Shown here: positions 43,851 to 53,700 of the stretch, piece after piece | How the letters are laid out: each line of letters starts with the position of its first letter | Position numbering within the stretch: position 1 is the first letter of the stretch | The notes under the pieces: generated by a model | Database searches by the model: none | Told to the model about the DNA's origin: nothing | Seen by the model: the letters and a program-made list of their open reading frames with translations, nothing else | Origin: Epiperipatus broadwayi | Taxonomy: Eukaryota > Onychophora > Udeonychophora > Euonychophora > Peripatidae | DNA: 64,000 nucleotides | Assembly: GCA_028023455.1 (NCBI GenBank) | Contig: JAQFVV010000050.1 | Span: forward strand, 1,692,411 to 1,756,410 | Reading direction: 5' to 3' | Translations under genes and position numbers: made by a program

Positions 43851-45200
43851 TTGAACACACACTATGATTTTTCTCATAGAGAAATATGACTTAGTTTTAA
43901 GCACTTATAAAAAAAATTTCGTCATAAAATTTTCGATAGTAAATATTTTCTTTCTTATATTTTCCCGTCTCTTTGTATTTTTAGAGTTATAGGACTTAGT
44001 TTCTGGTTAAGCACAATAACATAAAACTTATACAATTTTCAATCATTTTTCTTTCAAGAATTATTTCAATTATTATTATTCTTGGTATCTCCATTTTATT
44101 GTAGGCTGAATGGTCAAATTTGATTAAATCCACCGGTAAGATCACGTAAAAATTAGCAATTCATCTTTCTAGATACAAATTATATTATCTGTTATAGACT
44201 AACTTTAGAATAATTATTAATTTATAAATTTAAACTACTTTTTCAGTTTGATGTTACAAGCATCAAAGGTTCCTCCTCTTCAACTTTCCATTCGTCTCCC
44301 TTCTGTCTATCTTAGATTTTTTCTTGCCAATTTAATCCGTTGATTGGTCAATATTTGTTTTTAGCGCGAAAATATTAGTCATTCTATTTTGGGATAATAA
44401 ACTGTACTTTTAAATAAATATTTATGACGTAATGTCTGGAATATTATTTTAACTTAATATTATTAAATTAAATATATCTTGATAAACTTATTTTTTGATC
44501 TTTAAAATAATTATTAAGAAAATATAAATTTTTAACTTTTAATTTTAATGATGGATGCAATTATATCTAGTTTTAAATTAAAACTTTATTATTATCTACC
44601 AAGTGTGTGTGTGCGTGAAGGCATTTAATATGATCCGTGTTATCTATTTTATAAAATAATAAATTTTTATTGATGTCTCGGTTTAAATCACAAAACTAAT
44701 GTACTTTATAAAATTTTGGAAAATAAATTGAAACTTATAGGACCAAATATAACTCTCACCATCCTAAAGTTTATTAATAAAAAAAAATATATCCTATTAA
44801 TTTTGACTACCTATAAAATTATATTTCATTTATTTAATCTATTAATTCTGAAACTATTATTTTAAATTATTACATAATTTTAACATCTATAGCTGTGTTA
44901 TTTTGTATGGCAGCTTTAACATAAGCAATGATATTAAAACTTTATTTAACTGTTTACTTTTTAAACATACTTTACTACACTATGATCTATTAGGTATTTT
45001 AGCTTCAAATTGTATTACAAAACTATTATTACTTTTATATCACCTAAATATTACTTAAAATTTAAAATTTTTTTCATAATTGACCTTTCTATCCTACCTA
45101 TGACCTACAGACAAGGGCACAATATATATATATATATATGATACAACTGTTGCTAGAAGTGGATTATTTTTTTATTTACTTTGATAACGACATTGGCACG
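43851..45200. other. A+T-rich sequence, nothing recognised
   Basis: 44,230-44,400 is slightly G+C-richer. Short (TA)n at 45,122-45,139. No gene. Confidence 0.45.
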
Positions 45201-45229
45201 AATATTTATAATATAAAAGCACCAAAACA

Positions 45230-45660
45230 GCAGATGGTCACCAATTTCTATTGCTTACACAACTTGTTAATAGCAATAGCAAACTCCCCAAACAGTAGTG
45301 TTACCCAGTGCCTACTCATCCAATATCCCCTGACCAGTTTTCAAATTGAGCTCCATGTATAGATGCTAAACTGATTTCAGATCTATATGAATATACATGT
45401 GTATATGTATGGATTGAAAACGTTAGGGCGATTTCATATTAAGCTCCAAGCTTTCTAGTTAACTAAATAGGCAAAAGGTGGCTGCTGGAGAGATGCATTA
45501 GATCCTAAGATCTAGGTGCAGTTCTCTCAAATCCAAGGCTCCTCACTGATAAAAGCCACAAGCTAGAAATTAGTCTTGAGATATTGGATGAATAGGCACT
45601 AAATAGGCATTTAATGTACAAACCTTACTATATTCACTGATTACTAAAACTTTTCTATCT
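45230..45660. repeat. Inverted-repeat hammerhead element (family B), copies 2a and 2b
   Basis: 45,245-45,350 holds a left arm (GCTTACACAACTTG, CAGTAGTGTTACCCAGTGCC) followed on the minus strand by a half hammerhead (GAAAACTGGTC, GGGGATATTGGATGA). 45,430-45,660 holds another copy: GAGAGATGCATTAGATCC, AAGATCTAGGTGCAG, the plus-strand motif, then ATATTGGATGAATAGGCAC. The same order recurs at 58.5 kb. Boundaries are not sharp. Confidence 0.7.
45540..45592 (+). ncRNA. Hammerhead-like motif, family B, copy 2b
   Basis: CCTCA (45,541-45,545), CTGATAA (one core change), AGCCACAAGCT as stem II, GAAATTAGTC, T, TGAG. CTCA pairs with TGAG around a one-base offset. Stem III is AU/AU-like and minimal. Confidence 0.5.
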
Positions 45661-45799
45661 AATGGGACATTACTAATTAAATCATTTACTGGTTTATAAA
45701 GTGATATCAAATATCTACTCAATGGTCATTGAATATAATTCATTCCCCATGTCAATGCTGTAATATCATACAAATGTCAAACAACAACATACCATAAGC

Positions 45800-46115
45800 A
45801 TGTGCCTAAAAATGTAAAGATAGGGACCATTACAGGTCTTAAACACAAGCTTATACTTTGGAAGAAAAGAGTAGAACCACTCTTTACTTACCTACTTTCT
45901 ATATGAATAGATGAAACTAAAGCATTTAGATCTGAGATCATGAAGCTATGCTATACTCCACTGATTAATTCCATAATTCCTTTAGTTTCACCTAATCATA
46001 TAGAAAGCAGGTTGAAGTAAAGAGTGATTCAGCTCTTTTCTTCCAAAGTCATAAGCTTTTGTTTAAGACCTGTAGAGGCCCCTATCTTTGCATTTTTAGG
46101 CACATACTCTTGAGA
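45800..46115. repeat. Inverted repeat, about 115-bp arms
   Basis: Arms 45,808-45,923 and 45,977-46,106 share, in inverted form, TGCCTAAAAATG, ACAGGTCTTAAACA, CTTTGGAAGAAAAGAG, AGTGGTTCT-like and ATATGAATAGATGAAACTAA. The right arm has AAAGTCATAAGCTTTTGTTT, faintly like stem II of family E. Core bases are absent. Confidence 0.85.
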
Positions 46116-46589
46116 TCCACAGCCTTAATAAAATATTATTTATGTAATGTATATGCGCTTAATAAATTTATAATTACAACATACCATAAGTTAAACATGA
46201 CTAAAACACTCAATAATATATATTAGAGCACAGTTCATTGCAGTGGATCTAAAAACAGATTTGAATAAACTCACTTTTATTAACATCTTAAATAAATTAA
46301 TAAATGTACAAAAGGTAACAATTTGGTGTACTTCTCAGAGGTACATAAAAAATTTGAGCATTGTAAGAAACAGATCTGGATAAAAATCTAAGAACTTTAA
46401 ATTCCAGAATCCACAACACTGCACAAAACAAAATAGAATGATAGATCAGTAAATATAATAATTAAAGATGCAACATCAATAAATAAATTAACATAAATGA
46501 TTACCATTTTTACTTAGAAGTTTATAAACAGGCAAAACTCTCCATACAGTAGTGCCACTCAGTGCCAGACAAAATAATCAATGTATGCC

Positions 46590-46645
46590 AGAATCCAATA
46601 TCTCTAGACTATTTTTCTGGCTTGTGGCCTTCGCCAGTGAGGAGC
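46590..46645 (-). ncRNA. Hammerhead ribozyme motif, family B, copy 3 left
   Basis: Minus strand: CCTCA (complement of 46,638-46,642), CTGGCGA (one core change, 46,631-46,637), AGGCCACAAGCCA with a GGC/GCC stem II, GAAA, AATAGTC, TAGAGATATT. CTC can pair with GAG after a one-base bulge as stem I. Confidence 0.55.
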
Positions 46646-46649
46646 CTTT

Positions 46650-46700
46650 GAACTGAAAGCACTGACGAAGGCCATAAGCCAGAAACTAGTCTGAGGATAT
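46650..46700 (+). ncRNA. Hammerhead ribozyme motif, family B, copy 3 right
   Basis: CTGACGA (46,662-46,668), A, GGC-CATAA-GCC stem II, A, GAAA (46,682-46,685), CTA, GTC, TGAGG (46,692-46,696). The core is fully canonical and AC/GU around UA makes a two-pair stem III. TGAGG would pair perfectly with CCTCA, present before the core in the sister motifs; here that side is AAGCA, so only CA/TG pairs remain. Confidence 0.65.
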
Positions 46701-46834
46701 TGGATGAATAGGCACTAGATAAGGATTTTATGCACAAGCCATCTGGCATACATTGATTACTTTGTTCTGGCACTGACTTTAACTATTGTATGGAGAGTTT
46801 TTCCTGTGTTAATAACAGTTATGTGCAAGAATAA

Positions 46835-47200
46835 AAAATGATGATCATGTGATGTTTAAAAGTTTATAAACTGTCAAACTATTAGTTAAATCATTCATCT
46901 GATTATTGTATAATGTAAAATCCACCAAATCATTCTGCTAGAAGTTAGAGTTTCAAGATCAACACTTTTCATCTGTTTAGTCGTTCATCTGTTATCATGA
47001 CAAGTAATTAATAATCTATATCGATATAATAATGCTACTCTTATACATATTAAACAACACACACTAGACCTTCCAGTGTCAATAGATTATAAATCACTAA
47101 TATATATATATATATATTGAAATCATCTCCATTATGGCAAATAATGGTAAAGATGGTTTTGAATAAACCCAAATTTACTGGTATCTTAAAAATATTTGAA
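46835..47200. other. A+T-rich sequence, nothing recognised
   Basis: (TA)n at 47,099-47,117. No gene. Confidence 0.45.
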
Positions 47201-47209
47201 TGTTGAATA

Positions 47210-47800
47210 TAACTATCATCATCATCATTTTCAACCATTATCGATCCACTGCAGCGTCTCCAAGTTCAATCCATCTTCAATCTTTCACTTCTCTTCTTCA
47301 TATCGTGGCAGCATTCTTCTTGATTTTGTGCATCCATCTCACATGTGGTCTATTTCTAGGTCTTTTATCAACTCTTGGAATCCACTTTAAAATTTCAACT
47401 GTCCACCTATTAACATCTTTTCTAGAAATATGTCCAGACCAACTCCCCTTCAGTCTGTTAATTCTTTCAATCATGTCAGTAACATCTGCTTGCTTCTTCA
47501 CACATGTATTTTGTTTTCGATCTCTTCTTGTTACTCCTAACGTACATTTCTCCATACGTCCCCGAGTGATCTAAACTCTCCATATTGCTCTCAAGCTAAC
47601 TGTCCAAGTCTCAGATCCTAAATAAGAACTACTAACACACATTACTCCTAACGTGTATTTCTCCATACTTGTTTGAGTGGCCTAAAGTCTCCGTATTGCT
47701 CTCCTGTTAACTGTCCAAGTTTCAGATCCGTAAATAAGAACTGGTAACAGATATTTATTAAAAACCTTACTTTTCAAACGTATAGGCATATTTCCTTATA
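47210..47800 (-). pseudogene. RTE-type non-LTR C-terminus with internal 114-bp duplication
   Basis: The minus-strand frame 47,298-47,555 is uninterrupted: MEKCTLGVTRRDRKQNTCV, then VTDMIERINRLKGSWSGHIS, RKDVNRW, and WIPR...RPHVRWMHKIKK. This is the diagnostic RTE tail (RDR, ERI..LK..W.GHI.R, RW, RP..RW). Upstream reads LLPVLIYGSETWTVNRRAIR, and then this block (SETWTV...MEK-TLGV) is repeated. DNA 47,528-47,641 and 47,642-47,755 are tandem copies. The 3' end has a (GAT)n tail on the minus strand at 47,214-47,229. 5'-truncated near 47,800 at a (TA)n. Confidence 0.9.
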
Positions 47801-47809
47801 TATATAAAT

Positions 47810-48630
47810 ATTGGTTGCTATATTTACTGTGAATGTTTAGGTGGTTACTGGTTGGAAATTAATTATATATATATATGTGTGTGTGTGTGTGTACGCAAAC
47901 TTGTATTTGTGTGAAGTAAACAATATTGAATAAATGTTAATCTTTTATTTGCTGAAAAAATAAATAATATTTTAATTTTAAAAAAATCAGATTTTTTTAA
48001 TTTAAACTTTATAGAAGATACAGTATTTTTGTAATGTAAACAGATGAGAATATTAATGCATTTAATATCTTTTCTTTTTATAAAAAATAAAAAAAATCCC
48101 CAAAACTCGTGAGATTTCTTCCATTCCTCTCTTCTTTAGTTTATATTGACAGTAAGTTATTTGAATTTTATTAAAAATATTAATATAACAAAAATTTATT
48201 CCTGCAGAAAAATTTATATTAAATTCACTTGAAACTTCGGCACATAAATTTCATAAACATTAGTCTAATGGAATGATTTTTTTTTACATCTAGTTTGCAC
48301 GATTATATATGTTTGTGCTTTAGTATGTGAATAGTTCGTGATTTAATTTCCAATGTGTTATTCTCATTAACATCGCAAGTCAGCTATCTTTCGTAGCAAC
48401 AAATGAAAAATGTTAGTCTTGAAACGTATATGTACTGCAGTATTTTGGGTACATTATGTAGAATCGAATGAATCATTTCATAGGCAATCTGATTGGCTAA
48501 CATTTTTAGTTATTGGTGACGTGTTACTTTTTACATCAGCTTTGTACCTAAAAACATTCTGTTTAATAGTTTATCTATTTATTTCATTTTCAAGATTATA
48601 AATAAAATATATGTTTAGGAAAACAAATGA
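47810..48630. other. A+T-rich sequence, nothing recognised
   Basis: (TG)n at 47,876-47,891. The frame 48,410-48,601 has no recognised domain. Confidence 0.45.
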
Positions 48631-48639
48631 ATATCATTG

Positions 48640-48890
48640 TCAATATTGGAAGAATTAAGAAACTAATATGTAGCGGAGTTGGATATAGTCCTTAAGGCTG
48701 TAAATTGGATTTCAGCAGAATGTAAAAGACGTAGAAAGAGACCAGATGTGGTGCAGACAGATGAAATAAGGAAGTTTAATTGGTGTGTTGTTGAGAAAAG
48801 AAGTTAGATAACAGAGAAACTAGATTAAATTTAAAGAGACTGTCATTCGCATTGAATCAATAATAGTTTATAGTGATATGTTGTTTTATT
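48640..48890 (+). pseudogene. Decayed RTE tail, plus strand
   Basis: Across frames: ERIKKL-like RRIKKLIC, GCKLDFSRM (for VLNWIP), RPDVVQTDEIRKFN (for RP..RW.DEIRK) and SLNQ near 48,850. Same order as in 32.7-33.16 kb and 47.3-47.5 kb, but with several stops. The oldest of the RTE copies here. Confidence 0.55.
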
Positions 48891-48914
48891 TATAAAACAA
48901 AATATTGATCATCT

Positions 48915-49017
48915 GTCAAACATGGATGGTCGAGTGATCAGAACAGCTGCCTTACAAGCAGTTGTCCTGGTTTTGCATGTTCACTCCCCAGATAATGCTT
49001 TGACACATGATAAGATG
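48915..49017 (+). repeat. tRNA-derived SINE copy 5
   Basis: GTCAAACATGGATGGTCGAG, GCTGCCTTACAAGC, a degraded B box and GCTTTGACACATG. Flanks AAAATATTGATCATCT (48,899-48,914) and AAAATAGTAATCATCT (49,018-49,033) are a 16-bp target duplication with two mismatches. A frame (48,922-49,137) through it is incidental. Confidence 0.85.
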
Positions 49018-49454
49018 AAAATAGTAATCATCTTTACACAAGACAAAAGTCTTGACATCTTGGTTAAAGGTCCATTGCAGTTAATTGGAAATAAGTTACT
49101 ATTAGATAATGTGAAGATTATGTACAATATAAAATAATTATAAATATATAAATTTTCTGTAATATGAGCATGCTAATACAAGTTTATTAAGTTAAGCCCC
49201 ATGATGTATGACTATTTTATTTATATTATAATTTTCTGTGTATTATACTTTAATGACTACCCAACTAGGTGAAGATGCTATAGAGTATTTGCTTGAGAGT
49301 GTATGATGATGGTATATTATTAGATGTGACATGTTGGACTATTTCCATCATCTATAAATGAATGTTGAATGTATAGAAAATTTTAAACTTTATTTAAACT
49401 TTCCAAATACAAACAACTTGTTAGTAATAACATGCAAATAAACAACACAGGTTA

Positions 49455-49506
49455 GTAATTACACAACATTTTGAGTGGTATTATTCTCCACTCTTCTTCA
49501 GATGTT
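49455..49506 (-). ncRNA. Hammerhead ribozyme motif (family F), left arm
   Basis: Minus strand: ACAT, CTGAAGA (complement of 49,495-49,501), A, stem II GAGTGG/CCACTC (six perfect pairs), AAAA in place of GAAA, TGTT, then GTGT. ACAT pairs with GTGT as stem I (one G-U). The other arm keeps GAAAC, so the ancestral motif was canonical. Confidence 0.6.
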
Positions 49507-49611
49507 ATAAAAAAATTGAAGGACTCAGGAGGATTTGAGCCAACCCTCATATATAAATATATAAAATTTCGCCAACCCTCATATATAAATATATAAAATT
49601 TCTACTATATG

Positions 49612-49695
49612 TTGCCTTTAACAGAATAGCTTAGTTGGTAGAGCATTTGCTTATATTCCATTCAAGAATCTAAAGGTGGTAGTTTGACATCTAGA
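49612..49695 (+). repeat. tRNA-like sequence between the hammerhead arms
   Basis: TAGCTTAGTTGGTAGAGCAT is a near-perfect tRNA D-arm/A box, and GGTGGTAGTTTGACATC about 45 bp later resembles a B box (consensus GGTTCGAANCC) with changes. The intervening anticodon arm does not fold well, so this is not a functional tRNA. The copy at 39,934-40,015 keeps TATCTCAGTTGGTTAGAG. A Pol III promoter origin is the natural inference. Confidence 0.55.
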
Positions 49696-49734
49696 TGAAT
49701 ACTGTCACTGTGCATATCAGGCCAACAACACCCA

Positions 49735-49775
49735 AAAACGAATGAAGAATAATTCTACTTGAAACATTGTGTAAT
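49735..49775 (+). ncRNA. Hammerhead-like motif (family F), right arm
   Basis: AATGAAGA in place of CTGAAGA, a shortened, weak stem II, GAAAC, ATT, GTGTAATTAC. The right half matches the complement of the left arm; the left half is decayed. Confidence 0.45.
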
Positions 49776-50199
49776 TACTAACCTGTGTTGTTTATTTGTG
49801 TGTTATTACTAACAAGTTGTTTGTATCTGGAAAGTTTAAATAAAGTTTAAAATTTTCTAATCATTCAACTTTCAGTCATAGATGATGGAAATAGTCCAAC
49901 ATATCACATTTAATGCTACAGGGTAATTTATATATAAAACGAAAAGTAGATATATTAAAAATATATCTATAAGGAACAAAACCATAAAAAAAATACCTAA
50001 ACTCCGATTGTCTTTTGTCAATTTCATATAAAGTTTGTCAATATTATATAGATGCTTGACACTTCTGATCAACTGGATATGCCACTACAAACTTTAAAAA
50101 TAAATTGTTATCTATGACTAGATACTTCATTATTGATATATAAAAAATTAATACCACTTCTTTTTTAAAAACTTATTCAACTATTATAACAAATTACAT

Positions 50200-50560
50200 A
50201 TGTACATCAAATATCCAATGTTTCGACCGTATCATATAGTCTTTATTAAGGATCAACTTTTACCACTGCTTTTTCATTAAAAACTTATAACAAATTACAT
50301 TTGTATATCAAATATCTAATGTTTTGACTATATCATATAGTCTTTATAAGTTTATCCTTAATAAAGACTATATAATATATAATTAATCCATTCATTCAGT
50401 ATACTGAATGTTTATTATAGTAAATAGAGGGATTTGAACAGGATTTCCAGCCTATTTCATCCTCCATTCCATATTAGACAGTGCTAAATTCAAATCCCAT
50501 TATTTACTATATGATACAGTTGAAACAATGGATATTTGATGTACATATATAATTTGTTAT
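50200..50560. repeat. Cluster of hammerhead-like repeats (family D)
   Basis: Three minus- or plus-strand partial copies and a half copy. 50,205-50,256 (minus) is fullest; 50,295-50,350 (minus) keeps stem II GACTATATGATATAGTC; 50,350-50,390 (plus) has TATCC, TTAATAA, AGACTATA; 50,510-50,555 (plus) has ACTATATGATACAGT, GAAAC, AAT, GGATATTTGATG. An inverted pair TAGTAAATAGAGGGATTTGAA / TTCAAATCCCATTATTTACT sits between (50,416-50,509; 20-bp arms quoted in part). Confidence 0.7.
50205..50256 (-). ncRNA. Hammerhead-like motif (family D)
   Basis: Minus strand: GATCC, TTAATAA (for CTGATGA; two changes), stem II GACTATATGATACGGTC, GAAAC, ATT, then GGATATTT. ATCC pairs with GGAT as a four-pair stem I. 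Core changes make it inactive, but flank complementarity fits hammerhead ancestry. Confidence 0.45.
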
Positions 50561-50639
50561 AAACATGCATATAATAAAATAATTTTTAAAGAAGAAATAG
50601 TGTTAATATTCTTTATCAATTGGGATTAAATGGACTATT

Positions 50640-51950
50640 TTTTGAAAAGCGTCTTTTTGTTTTAGTAAGAATTAATACTTCATTATTCTGAATAGAGGCA
50701 ATGGATTATAAACCATATTTGTTAAGAATGATATCTTGTAATTGACCTAAGTAACTCTTATTTATTGACTTAGTCTACTGGCATACATCACAATTATCAA
50801 TTCGTCATCATAAATTCATTTTTGAGTACTATAATGCTTATTTAAACAGTGGATGTACTTTATGAGTGAGTTTGTAGATATTACAGAAACACCATTTTCC
50901 ATTTCTTCATTCCAACCTATTTTCAATATTTTAAAAACAAACCTTTCAGCTTTTACTGATATTTCTACTTAAACAGTGCATGATTTTCAATATATGATAG
51001 ATCATATAATTCTCCCAATAATCCATCACTTGGTTTAACTGTCTCTTTAGTCATTGTATAAGAGGCTCTCTTAATCTTCTTTTGTAGATTTATAAATCTT
51101 CAGTCCTAAATTTGCAAAAATTCATCATAAACATTGACATGTTGTGGAATAAGTCAGACTAAATTATAACTAAGAATATCTTAGAATTCCTTACAGTAAT
51201 TTATTATATAGTTAAATTTCTATGAAAAAAGACTCCAAAATGAAGAAGTTTACTAGTTAGATAACTGTGATTCAGAGATTGAAAGCTTTTGTGGTGTGTG
51301 ATCACAATCTCTTCTGATATAAGTAGGAATTTCCAAAATTTTTGAAGTCCATTAACTAGGGTCACTTTTTCTGTGACAGATTAAGTAAGTTACAGATCTT
51401 TTAATAGATGATTTATATAACAAGAGGAATCCAATTTTACATCATTCTGAATCCAGGAAAGTATAATTCACAATCCATAATGACTGCTGCTCATTTGAAC
51501 AATGAAAGAGTTTTTAAAAAACAGAAGAAGTGAAAAATATTTGTTTCACAAAGACATTTTGGTATTCTCAAACATCTCCTCTTGAACTGGAGGTCACTTC
51601 CATGGTACAATCTTTCCCAATGGTTGTTTTCAAATTTATTATAAAAATTACATACAATCATAAGTAAGCAGATCTGTTTTTTTTTGTTTTGCAGCAGAGA
51701 AGACTTTAGCCATTGAATGTTATCAGGATATGGTATTATATCTCTAGTCCTAATAATATCACTCCAAAATATTTAATTCTTCCCTTTAAACTAATCTTGA
51801 TTCTATTTTTCCTGCCTTTTTGAAAAAAAAACCATCTCAAAATGCAGTACATTATCCAGATCAGTTGATCCCACTTATTAAATAGTTACAATATATTTAA
51901 TTTTCAGGGATAAAAATTGATCTAAACATCACAGGAGCCTAGAACCACTA
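50640..51950 (-). pseudogene. Ty3/gypsy pol relic: RNase H and integrase
   Basis: Minus strand, read downwards. At about 51,530-51,250 one long frame gives FFKNSFIVQMSSSHYGL, then SVTEKVTLVNGLQKFWKFLL and EEIVITHHKSFQSLNHSYLT. This is the Ty3/gypsy RNase H pattern (PF.V.TDAS..GLG, SVTEKE.LA, L.KF..YL, V.TDHK.L), with DAS changed to SSS. Below, about 50,735-50,800, RIDNCDVCQ and KSINK recall the integrase zinc-finger C-x2-C-Q. Upstream to about 51,950 lie decayed RT remnants. Multiple stops. In life such proteins process and integrate retrotransposon cDNA. Confidence 0.72.
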
Positions 51951-52029
51951 TTAATCAAAATGAATGACATTCAGTTGAACTGATATGAAAATCCCTCACA
52001 TATAAAAAACAGTACATTGGCAATCATTG

Positions 52030-52379
52030 TGATAAAGTCTGAAGGTTAAGTCAAAAGAGATAAAAAATGTTCCTTTTGAAATTTTACAACTGTAAATATG
52101 GGAAGGAATATTACAAATTCTTTACAGTAATTTATTATATAGTAGAATTGTTGTACAAATAGAATCCAAAAAACCAAATGGTTATTAGTTAGATAACTGT
52201 CTATTAAATAAACAAATCAACTCTGTTCCGAATGTTACATAGAGTAAAAAACTTTTAAAATAAAAATAAATACTAATTTACCAAATGCATTCAGTTTAAA
52301 TTAGTCACCATGAATCTGGTATACAGTACTGAAAGCACTTGGTGAATTAGTATTTATTTTTATTTTAAAAAGTTTTTTA

Positions 52380-52435
<56 letters not shown>

Positions 52436-53700
52436 CCGTGATTAAAGAATTCAATAGCATTTTTGGTCTAAGATCCACAATCACCTCTGATCTGAATAGA
52501 AATTTTTAAAATTTCTAAAAAGTCTATATTGTAATTAGGGCCTTGTCCTCTGTGGCAAAATAATTTATTTCAAGACATTTTAATAATGACTTATAAAACA
52601 GGACTTCACCACACCCCTGGATTTGGGAATGCTTAACTCTCAATCTGTAACTATGACTGTTCATATGGACAAGTGGACATTGTTTGCTCCAGCAAGTCAT
52701 TTCAATATTTCCCAAGTGTTTCATCTTCTAATAAATTCTAATTCCATGGTAAATTATTTCTCAATAGATGCAGTGATGATTCTATCTTGTTTACTAATTT
52801 TTTTATAGATTTTGTTCATTACTTTCTCCCACCATGATGAGAGACCTATATGGAGAGAGGCATTAACTACACTGGATTTCTAGGCTCAAACACTGATGTC
52901 TCCAAGTAACAACTGAGAATTCAATTTGAAAACTTTATAGAACAGATTTAAAATTTGCATATTATTCATCTCTTGTCAATTTAGATTCATTTGTAGAACA
53001 TCATATGATCCTAGCAAAGAGTACACCCTTATAAAATTATATAATCTGGAGATGCCACTTGACTCTATTCACTGCATAATTCATCACACTATTAGTTTTA
53101 TGCGAAAAATTTGAATCCAATACTATGTCATAGATGCATCTCTTTTAAATCAAAAATATGTGGGAACACATCGTTTGTCAATTTGCAGTTGAGCCTATTT
53201 AAGATTTGTGGCCAAATAACCTTGATATTTTTCACCTTTACTAATTGAAAGCTTTTTAATAGTAAGATCTGAATTTAGTGTTTCATATGAAGAAACAGAT
53301 GGTAAAATCTGAAATTATTAAAAATTCATTACCCACAGCTAACAATACCTCCATAATAACAATTTCAAATATTATCTCCATTTTTAGGAAGTTTTATTTG
53401 GTGTAACTGTGGTATCTGAACCATTCTAGGTATATGTATCACTTAATATTATTTGAAAACAAATTTGTCTGCTCCTTCAAAGAAGCTCAAAGCAAGGACC
53501 TCTTAAGACTTCATCCTTATTATCATATTTCAGAAAAGTCTTCTGGAAAAAAAGTATTTTTACAAATGGCTATACCAGATAATCATTGGATATTTTTCTT
53601 GGATCTAACCTCAACTTGGGTCCTACTCTCCATCCTTTTCACTATTTGCTTTTGAGCTACATGAAATTTTGTACCATATCATTTTTTGGTTTGGTGATAT
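52030..53700 (-). pseudogene. Second Ty3/gypsy pol relic, tandem to the first, with an insertion
   Basis: Minus-strand frame 52,524-52,724 and its extension read LFYKSLLKCLEINYFATEDK, ALITI, KFLFRSEVIVDLRPKMLLNS. This aligns with the RNase H of the neighbouring relic (YINHLLKDL, SVTEKVTLV, KFLLISEEIVITHHKS). After a 230-bp interruption (52,207-52,437) it resumes with SYLTNN matching SYLTSK, and DNA at 52,120-52,206 matches 51,190-51,275. Higher coordinates (to about 53,700) show protein-like but unassigned stretches such as WPQILNRLNCKLTNDVFPHI. Either two insertions or a duplication. Confidence 0.6.
52243..52433. repeat. Hairpin element plus (TA)n, inserted in the gypsy relic
   Basis: Arms 52,243-52,298 and 52,328-52,382 are near-perfect inverted copies (GAGTAAAAAACTTTTAAAAT and its complement; ATAAATACTAATTTACCAAA against TTGGTGAATTAGTATTTAT). 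A 46-bp (TA)n tract at 52,388-52,433 follows directly. The interruption of RNase H homology coincides with this block, so it inserted into the relic. Confidence 0.85.

Larger units (their letters stand above)
46530..46830. repeat. Inverted-repeat element with two opposed hammerheads (family B), copy 3
   Basis: The most complete family-B element. Left arm GGCAAAACTCTCCATACAG and TAGTGCCACTCAGTGCCAG (46,533-46,569); right arm CTGGCACTGACTTTAAC and TATTGTATGGAGAGTTTTTCC (46,763-46,810). Inside, a minus-strand hammerhead motif (46,590-46,645) is followed within about 15 bp by a plus-strand one (46,650-46,700), so the whole unit is a palindrome. GATATTGGATGAATAGGCAC follows the plus copy. No protein is encoded. 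Confidence 0.88.
49320..49915. repeat. Inverted-repeat element with hammerhead-like arms and tRNA-like core (family F), copy 2
   Basis: Arms 49,325-49,510 and 49,735-49,912, about 180 bp each, are close inverted copies: TGTTGGACTATTTCCATCAT and CCAAATACAAACAACTTGTT against AACAAGTTGTTTGTATCTGG. Each arm carries a hammerhead-like motif pointing outwards. The 220-bp centre holds a tRNA-like segment and a 34-bp tandem duplication (49,534-49,602, CGCCAACCCTCATATATAAA). Same organisation as 39,775-40,200. Confidence 0.9.

Noticed and set aside
49612-49695. Functional tRNA gene
   Set aside because: The D-arm is good, but the anticodon and acceptor stems do not pair and the B box is degraded; it is best seen as a tRNA-derived part of a repeat.
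52243-52382. Hairpin with CTGAAAG as a hammerhead
   Set aside because: Core bases are wrong and GAAA is missing; only the inverted repeat is supported.
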